Of a stretch of 11,844 bases of DNA, positions 8,201 through 11,844 are shown one piece after another (positions within the stretch are counted from its first letter, which is position 1; each line of letters starts with the position of its first letter). The position numbers and the translations under genes are program-made. Under the pieces are notes generated by a model, which ran no database searches, was not told the origin of the DNA, and was given only the letters and a program-made list of their open reading frames with translations. This DNA is from Moraxellaceae bacterium (GTDB lineage Bacteria; Pseudomonadota; Gammaproteobacteria; Pseudomonadales; Ketobacteraceae): assembly GCA_002402125.1 (NCBI GenBank), contig NVVG01000263.1, positions 1 to 11,844 of the forward strand, given 5' to 3'.

Positions 8201-8592
8201 TATCTCTGGCGTTTGGGGTTATGTTTGCGACCTCGGTGAGCCTTATCTTAGTGCCGGCGTTATATCATATAATGCATGATTGTGAGACGTTGCTGGCCAA
8301 TGTGTTTAAAAATCAAGCTGCGCCAGTGCCAGTTCTGTCGGTTGCCGATATCGATTTAGAGATCGATGGCCCTGTTGAAACAGCGCCATCTTTAAGTGCC
8401 GGAGAAGAAAAGAAGCAGTGGCACGTTGGTTTGGATGAGGCTTATGAACAGGGCTATAAAGACGGCTTGGTTCAGAGTGTTGTCAGAGAGGCGCCTTATG
8501 ATAAGGAGGTGCTTGTGGCGAGTTGGGAAGCTGGCTGGGATGATGGTCGTGAAGAGCTAGATATGGCGGGTGGCAGCCCTCTCAAAGGCTAA
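5233..8592 (+). CDS. RND efflux permease with extra RMF-like C-terminal tail
   Basis: 1119 residues. This is the proton-driven inner-membrane pump subunit of an RND exporter. It shows the duplicated RND fold: TM1 about 12-30, a large periplasmic loop to about 335, TM2-TM6 from about 338, TM7 about 527-549, a second loop to about 855, TM8-TM12 about 861-1011. TM4 carries the paired acidic residues of the proton relay in GIVVDDAIIVGEN (Asp-397, Asp-398). TM10 reads GVVVNDNLVLVDY, so the position of the AcrB relay lysine is not lysine; this matches a separate RND subgroup as I recall it. RND permeases usually end 20-40 residues after TM12. This one continues for about 108 residues into the cytoplasm and ends in an RMF-like segment (see that feature). 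No outer-membrane factor is encoded next to it. Substrate cannot be told from sequence. Confidence 0.95.
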   Translation: MNAVIAWFAENRVAANLLMVFILIAGAISLDGTRKEIIPNVSLDMINITVSYPGASPEDVEKSVITRVESAIYDIEGVKSIASRADEHFGVVTVEVGYGYDSKELLNAIKSRVDGIGSFPSDVKRPIIKELSVKNLVAYLLVSGPADMRSLRKIANNIKSDLTSMSAISQVLNTVNKTNEIAIEVSEVSLQRYGLSFNEVVAAVRQSSLDLPTGVIKTAQGEISIKAKGQVYWGDQFEEIVVRALPDGAQVLVGDVANVTDGFSTRLSTAEFNGEPAVALAVYRVGEQNILDISEALQKYIAAPLTFIPESIKLDIWQDTSVHFKSRIDLLTENFTGGMIVLFVILLLFLRIGLSFWVSLGIPISFMGAFWLLPYFGGSINMISLFAFILVLGIVVDDAIIVGENIFTFHRKGIMGLQGSVLAAQEVAKPVVFAVLTTIIAFLPLAMMPGPEGKLIKVIPIVVIATLIFSLLESLLILPAHLSGTNSNEINKAPIIGKLQTRFSLGLERFVRNVYKPFLEKCLSWRYLSMLTFVAIFIVACSLLASGWLKVVFYSTIEGDTARANVTFAQATSEDSVRRGIKKLEEVAFEIKRELKAETGEEQILDVLTSYSSSDGGSVVVEMAPSEGRAISGTDITDRWREKIGDIPDVTSLKFISTLSPSGSLVALELSSNSLDDLKAAANGLKDRLAEYNGVYGIRDSFQKGKQELQIELKPAARNLGLNLENVASQVRQAYHGTEVQSLQRGDEDVKVVVRYPVEERSSLWYLENMHIQLRDGSSVPLLTVADIQYGEGAAYIKRRDRRRVIKIDAKIDDSITTEERVMGAIRKDFLDAIPENYPGMTWSVAGIQKDRMEFKSYIKTAYFFALLGMYVMMATLFRSYYQPLMVMFAIPFGLVGALFGHMLLGMEVTLWSVIGMIAVSGVVVNDNLVLVDYINRKRDEGVQLLEAIREAGAARFRPIILTSLTTFGGLTPLMMESSLQAQFLIPMAVSLAFGVMFATSVSLILVPALYHIMHDCETLLANVFKNQAAPVPVLSVADIDLEIDGPVETAPSLSAGEEKKQWHVGLDEAYEQGYKDGLVQSVVREAPYDKEVLVASWEAGWDDGREELDMAGGSPLKG
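8434..8562 (+). other. RMF-like domain at the permease C-terminus
   Basis: Residues about 1068-1110 contain AYEQGYKDG, then PYD, then SWEAGWDDG. Compared with E. coli ribosome modulation factor (recalled: AHQRGYQAG, CPYQ, QWLGGW), the spacings are identical: 14 residues from GY up to PY and 8 from PY to the first Trp, followed by W-x-x-G-W in both. The conserved Ala, Gly-Tyr, Gly, Pro-Tyr, Trp and Gly-Trp positions all match without a gap. The basic N-terminal arm of RMF is replaced by a more acidic context here, so ribosome binding is not assured. The stretch before it (about 1028-1062) is a Pro/acidic linker. Confidence 0.7.
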
Positions 8593-8632
8593 ATGTTCAG
8601 ATGTATTCTATGCTGTAATTAGTTCATGAAAA

Positions 8633-8660
8633 TCGCAGTAATAAAAATTGTAGTAATAAA
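8633..8660 (+). repeat. Short direct repeat between permease and MORN genes
   Basis: Two 13-bp copies (8633-8645 and 8648-8660) of the form TYGYAGTAATAAA lie 15 bp apart with two C/T differences, in an AT-rich 83-bp spacer. The spacer shows neither a terminator nor a convincing promoter, so the downstream gene is probably read through from the pump operon. Confidence 0.35.
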
Positions 8661-8675
8661 TAGCGCTGTAAAAAA

Positions 8676-9782
8676 GTGAAGATGGGGATTTCGAGTTTGT
8701 TAAAAGTAATAGTTACCGTATTAATGTCAACATGGCTAATCGCATGTGATGACGGGGCAGATACCCCCGCACAGGTCGAGCGGGCAGCGTCTACTGAGAC
8801 CGTAGATACCCCTCAGCGCGAGTTTGTGGCGATGAGTGGTGGTGCCAAATTTAGTGGTGACGTTGTCTTAGGTAAGAAGCAAGGTTTTGGGGTTTACATA
8901 TGGCCTAACGGCGATCGCTATGACGGTGATTGGTTAAATGACACCATGTCAGGTGTTGGTAAGTTTGTCGATGGCGCAGGCCGTGTCTATGACGGTCAGT
9001 GGAAGAATGGCCTATATAATGGAGCGGGTGTTTATAAATGGCCCAGTGGTAGTTTTTATGAAGGCCAATTCTCTAATGGCCTAAAAAATGGCCAGGGCAC
9101 CTATACTTGGGCGGATGGCCGAGTATACGTTGGTGGCTTTCGCAGCGACAGGAAGAACGGTGATGGCACCTACCAATGGCCTGATGGTCGAAAGTATACT
9201 GGGCAATTTGTAAATGATGAGAGAACCGGGCGTGGTCGCTTGGATAGCCCTGGCGGTCAGTCCTACGAAGGACAGTTTGTTAATGGCGTTCAACAGGGGT
9301 TGGGTAAAGCGACCTATTCTGATGGTGGTGTCTATGAAGGGCGTTTCAGTGACGATCAACGTTCCGGTAGAGGCGAAATGAGATGGGCCAGTGGTGAGTT
9401 ATATAGCGGTCAGTTTGCTGCGGATGCTCCCAACGGCAATGGCATCATGCAATGGCCCAATGGCAATCGTTACGAAGGTTTTTTTGTCGCAGGTGTTATG
9501 CAGGGGCGAGGTAAATATTTTTTCCAAGATGGCCGAGTGTATAACGGTGAATTTAAGCGAGGAGAACGTACCGGTAAAGGGGCGTTGCAATGGCCTACCG
9601 GCGAGCATTATATTGGGGACTTTACCAGTGATATTAGAGAAGGCCAGGGTACCTTTAGTTGGCCTGATGGTAGCAAGTACGTCGGAAGCTTTAGTCAGAG
9701 TCAGCTTCACGGTAGGGGCACCTGTACGGCGGATGGTCAGACATCATCTTGTCGGTTCGATCGTGGTGTTCGGGTAGAATAG
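8676..9782 (+). CDS. MORN-repeat lipoprotein
   Basis: 368 residues from GTG 8676; the ATG at 8682 is an equally possible start two codons later, and neither has a good ribosome site. The hydrophobic leader ends in the lipobox LIAC, so Cys-24 should be lipidated and the protein exported. The next residues are Asp-Asp; Asp at +2 is the inner-membrane retention signal of the E. coli Lol rule, so it probably sits on the periplasmic face of the inner membrane. After a short Thr/Glu/Asp-rich linker the rest is 13 consecutive MORN units of exactly 23 residues (59-357), each of the form YxGxFxxxxxxGxGxxxWPDG, forming a long twisted beta-ribbon. It ends with a short Cys-containing segment (Cys-350, Cys-357). 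MORN repeats commonly act as protein or lipid scaffolds. Its place 83 bp behind the permease suggests a pump-associated role, which is inference. Confidence 0.9.
   Translation: MKMGISSLLKVIVTVLMSTWLIACDDGADTPAQVERAASTETVDTPQREFVAMSGGAKFSGDVVLGKKQGFGVYIWPNGDRYDGDWLNDTMSGVGKFVDGAGRVYDGQWKNGLYNGAGVYKWPSGSFYEGQFSNGLKNGQGTYTWADGRVYVGGFRSDRKNGDGTYQWPDGRKYTGQFVNDERTGRGRLDSPGGQSYEGQFVNGVQQGLGKATYSDGGVYEGRFSDDQRSGRGEMRWASGELYSGQFAADAPNGNGIMQWPNGNRYEGFFVAGVMQGRGKYFFQDGRVYNGEFKRGERTGKGALQWPTGEHYIGDFTSDIREGQGTFSWPDGSKYVGSFSQSQLHGRGTCTADGQTSSCRFDRGVRVE
8850..9746 (+). repeat. Thirteen in-register 69-bp MORN-coding units
   Basis: The coding DNA is a tandem array of 13 units of 69 bp with no insertion or deletion. 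The DNA copies are well diverged while the protein pattern (Tyr-x-Gly, Gly-x-Gly, Trp-Pro-x-Gly) is kept, so this is an old array held by selection rather than a fresh DNA expansion. The recurring TGGCC(C/T) blocks come from Trp-Pro codons. Confidence 0.85.
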
Positions 9783-9808
9783 CCATAGCACCTAACAGGG
9801 TTACAAAT

Positions 9809-9870
9809 AACAAAGCATCAAAACCAATAAAGGGCCTAATCAGGCCCTTTATTGGTTTTGATGCTTTGTT
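9809..9870. terminator. Bidirectional terminator in a perfect 29-bp inverted repeat
   Basis: Arms 9809-9837 and 9842-9870 are perfectly complementary over 29 bp around a 4-nt loop (AATC). The inner part is a GC-rich hairpin (AGGGCC/GGCCCT) flanked by A/T tracts, so on either strand the core stem is followed by a T-rich stretch (CCCTTTATTGGTTTT). It sits 27 bp after the MORN stop and 31 bp from the kinase stop, between convergent genes, which fits a shared terminator. The perfect match far beyond the core is longer than a terminator needs. Confidence 0.8.
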
Positions 9871-9901
9871 TACAAGCGTTAGTTATGCTGATTAAGACAA
9901 C

Positions 9902-10879
9902 TTAAGCTCTGGCAGCTTCCATTTCCGCTACAGCTTCTTTTGCCGATTGGTACCGCGTGGCAGGGCTGGGATCGAGAAGTTTGGCGGCAACCGTTGAAAT
10001 CTTAAGGCCCACGATATCTTCAAGGAAATCGTCGCTGGGTTTTTCTTTTGACGCAGCAAAAAGCACTTTATCTCTCTTGGTTTTACCAATATTCCAACGT
10101 TTACTCTTAGCTAATTCGTAAAACAGTATGCCAGCCTGATAAAGGTCGCTGCGATGATCCCAGTTTTCACCCTTTGCCTGCTCTGGCGATATAAATGACG
10201 GCTTCGCCAGCCACTGAAAGCTATCTTTATGGGCCTGTTTTACAAAGTGGGAGCAGCCAAAATCAACCAGATATATGCGTTGTTTGCTGTCGATCAGGAT
10301 ATTTTCAGAGCTGATGTCCCCATGAGCGACAGGCTTAAGCCGTTCTTGTACGTGAACTAACTGCACGAGTAATTGGATAACGATATCGGTAGCAATATCT
10401 TTAATGAGCTCAGGAGGAAACCGGTCTTTTTCCTGAGATAAATTAATTAACGGTACACCTTCGATAAACTCGTACGCGTAATACGCCTTGCCGTCAATTA
10501 GGCCCCGGGATAGGTAACGCGGTAGAAAAGGGTGATTGAGTTCTTTAACGATCTGGCTTTCATTGGAAAACTGGCGTCTTACCGCCGCGTGGTTGAGCCA
10601 TTGCTCTCGCACAAGCTTAACGGCTAATTTGGGCTTGCCCGCTTCCTTAGGGATGCCTTTCATTACCACGCAGACGCCGCCTTCGGTGAAGGGCTCTAAA
10701 CGATAGTGGCCAATATTGAGCTTAACATTGATCGGTTTGATGGCCTGAACACCTTCTTGTGCCGGTGTTTGGGCTGGTTTTGCGCTAGCGGTAGTTCTTC
10801 TTCGTGCTTTAGGGGGCGCAGCTGCTTTAGGTTTGGCAGGTTGCTTTTTACGCCATCTAAAAAGCTTGGATAACTTCAT
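9902..10879 (-). CDS. Hanks-type serine/threonine protein kinase
   Basis: 325 residues, cytoplasmic: no membrane segment and no PASTA or other sensor domain. Residues 1-55 are a Lys/Arg/Ala/Pro-rich tail that is probably disordered. The kinase fold follows: an atypical glycine loop (FTEGGVCVVMKG, 64-75), ATP-anchoring Lys-88 in LAVKLV, helix-C Glu-107, catalytic loop HGDISSEN (186-193; Asp-188 and Asn-193), DFG at 206-208, SPEQAKG (231-237) in place of APE, the F-helix Asp-245 in HRSDLYQAG, and the late conserved Arg in PATRY. All catalytic residues are present, so it should be active, but HGD replaces HRD, making it a non-RD kinase that may not need activation-loop phosphorylation. Only a distant GGGG precedes the ATG. 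It converges on the pump operon and diverges from the pilin gene; substrate unknown. Confidence 0.92.
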   Translation of the reverse strand: MKLSKLFRWRKKQPAKPKAAAPPKARRRTTASAKPAQTPAQEGVQAIKPINVKLNIGHYRLEPFTEGGVCVVMKGIPKEAGKPKLAVKLVREQWLNHAAVRRQFSNESQIVKELNHPFLPRYLSRGLIDGKAYYAYEFIEGVPLINLSQEKDRFPPELIKDIATDIVIQLLVQLVHVQERLKPVAHGDISSENILIDSKQRIYLVDFGCSHFVKQAHKDSFQWLAKPSFISPEQAKGENWDHRSDLYQAGILFYELAKSKRWNIGKTKRDKVLFAASKEKPSDDFLEDIVGLKISTVAAKLLDPSPATRYQSAKEAVAEMEAARA

Positions 10880-11446
10880 TGTCAGTTATGTCCCCATATA
10901 TCCCAATTGCTATTAAAATCATCTTAGCTTAATAGTTTAGTATTGTTATGATGATGTGACCCAATAATAGTGCTAAATGCACCAAAATAGGTAGTTTTCT
11001 GTTATTAATTGTAAAAAGTCTCCAAGAGGGCATTTTACACAGTGAACTAGGCTATGCAATCAGCTTTCCTAGTTTGGCGCTATGTGACTGATTTATTATG
11101 AGATAAATCCGGTGATGGATTAGGCGATTTAGTGTGCTGGTTCTCAAGTTGGAAAAGTTGTTTGTAACTAGCGTAAAAGATTAGGTTTCAAAGGCTTGAC
11201 TTAATATACGACTATGTAAGTATGTCTACCAAGGTATGCGTCTACTTTTCCAGCATCTGTGATGTTTGGGAGGACTCGGTTGGCTAGTACCTGCACGGTG
11301 ATTTACATTGAATCTATAATTAGATAGAGACATTAAAAAACCATACGGTACGAAGTTTTACCGAAACAACTGTCGTTGTATCAGCAGCCGCTGTCGTAGT
11401 TGCAATAAACAGAATAAAAAACACACCTAAACAAGGGGCTAAGCCT
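10880..11446. other. Long intergenic region between kinase and pilin genes
   Basis: This 567-bp AT-rich region must hold the divergent promoters of both genes. I see a 7-bp inverted repeat AACTAGG/CCTAGTT with 16-bp spacing (11045-11074), a short AATCC/GGATT dyad (11106-11121), a -35-like TTGACT (11196-11201) with only a poor -10 (TATGTC, 19 bp spacing), and a perfect TATAAT (11315-11320) with no good -35 partner. Small frames of 15-21 codons exist without ribosome sites. No known riboswitch is recognisable. Such a long leader before a pilin gene suggests regulation by activators. Confidence 0.5.
11433..11438 (+). promoter_or_regulatory. Strong Shine-Dalgarno site of the pilin gene
   Basis: AAGGGG lies 8 nt before a GTG codon at 11447. 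It is the best ribosome site in the window and fixes the GTG as the start, since the next Met (residue 17) lies past the predicted peptidase site. Confidence 0.75.
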
Positions 11447-11767
11447 GTGAAATCTATTACATTAAATTCTCGAAAAAATATTCGTGGACAAGGCATGTCT
11501 GAGTACTTGATCATCGTTGCATTGATCGCTGTTGCTGGTATTGCGGTAATGGGACTGTTTGGTAACGCTGCGCGTAACCAGGTAGCGGGTTTGGCGAATG
11601 AAATTGGTGGTGGTAACCAGGCGGATGCTATTACCGCATCGGCTGCCGCACTTACTAATGCTAACAATGCAACAGCAGACGCAGCGATTGTAACAAATTT
11701 ATCTAACTATGGTGGTAGTGCCGCGGTGATTAATAATGGCGCGCGTGATGGCGGGCAGCAGCAATAA
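11447..11767 (+). CDS. Flp-type (type IVb, class III signal) pilin
   Basis: 106 residues starting at GTG. The N-terminus is a short basic leader ending RG, followed by QGMSEY and a hydrophobic helix (LIIVALIAVAGIAVMGLF). Prepilin peptidase should cut between Gly-14 and Gln-15, which places Glu-19 at +5 and Tyr at +6, the G/XXXXEY rule of Flp pilins; the mature protein would be 92 residues. The helix forms the pilus core after membrane insertion and extraction by a Tad-type assembly machine. The C-terminal half (about 55-106) is rich in Ala, Asn and Gly and ends QQQ, a likely surface-exposed region longer than in minimal Flp pilins. A terminator follows at once, so it is probably monocistronic and highly expressed. 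No tad/cpa assembly gene is visible here. A TadE-like or other pseudopilin role is the main alternative. Confidence 0.8.
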   Translation: MKSITLNSRKNIRGQGMSEYLIIVALIAVAGIAVMGLFGNAARNQVAGLANEIGGGNQADAITASAAALTNANNATADAAIVTNLSNYGGSAAVINNGARDGGQQQ

Positions 11768-11779
11768 TACTGATCATAA

Positions 11780-11806
11780 AAAAAGGGGAGGTTGCCTCCT
11801 CTTTTT
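11780..11806 (+). terminator. Intrinsic terminator of the pilin gene
   Basis: A 12-bp stem (11780-11791 with 11795-11806, one G-T wobble) has a GC-rich upper part GGGGAGG/CCTCCTC and a 3-nt loop. Its 3' arm ends in TTTTT, so the T-tract is part of the stem base. It begins 12 bp after the stop codon. Nothing recognisable follows in the last 38 bp. Confidence 0.88.
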
Positions 11807-11844
11807 CCCGTGCCCGATTGCATGATTTACGGATGATCTAGTAT

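Noticed and set aside
8850..9746. Regular repeats considered as a CRISPR array
   Set aside because: The 69-bp units are wholly coding, diverged and in frame, giving MORN repeats; there are no identical repeats with unique spacers.
11222..11287. 21-codon frame in the kinase-pilin gap
   Set aside because: No ribosome site and no recognisable sequence; expected by chance in 567 bp.
11281..11294. Sigma-54-like TGGC...TGC before the pilin
   Set aside because: The spacing between the GG and GC elements is one base short of the consensus, and the inner element is CTGC, not TTGC.
11320..11667. 115-codon minus-strand frame opposite the pilin
   Set aside because: Antisense shadow of the Ala/Val-rich pilin codons; no ribosome site, and the pilin has a strong one plus a prepilin motif.

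Overview
The window looks like chromosomal DNA of a free-living, probably marine gammaproteobacterium (Cellvibrionales/Oceanospirillales-like). I base this on moderate base composition (by eye mid-40s % GC), a DUF3015 secreted protein, a DUF484-like GGDEF enzyme, an RND pump of the 'VVND' type and a Flp-type pilin. The taxonomy is inference only. I see no tRNA, rRNA, CRISPR array, insertion sequence or phage gene.

Layout. Left edge, minus strand: the 5' end of a secreted protein of unknown function (1-144), then a DUF3015 periplasmic protein (277-744) with its own promoter and a clean intrinsic terminator. A divergent promoter at 921-949 drives a diguanylate cyclase (1017-2036); its predicted start site lies in a 19-bp tandem repeat. 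After a 471-bp gap holding a good sigma-70 promoter comes a stand-alone type II thioesterase (2508-3356) with no NRPS/PKS gene in view. Next is an RND efflux operon: membrane-fusion adaptor (3638-5236), permease (5233-8592, 4-bp ATGA overlap), and 83 bp later a MORN-repeat lipoprotein (8676-9782). No outer-membrane factor is encoded here. The operon meets a minus-strand Hanks-type kinase (9902-10879) across a perfect 29-bp inverted repeat that probably terminates both. A 567-bp gap then leads to a Flp-type pilin gene (11447-11767) with a strong Shine-Dalgarno site and a terminator.

How they may work together. The adaptor and permease should form an inner-membrane proton-driven exporter that borrows a TolC-like channel encoded elsewhere. 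The MORN lipoprotein is probably co-transcribed and predicted to stay on the inner membrane facing the periplasm, so it could be an accessory of the pump. The most striking observation is the permease's extra cytoplasmic tail: its last ~50 residues align without gaps to the signature of ribosome modulation factor (RMF), the small protein that drives ribosome dimerisation. An RMF-like domain fused to an efflux pump would link export with ribosome or RNA binding, and I do not know of a described example. The cyclase, kinase and pilin hint at surface-lifestyle signalling (c-di-GMP, phosphorylation, Tad/Flp pili), but nothing in the window ties them into one pathway.
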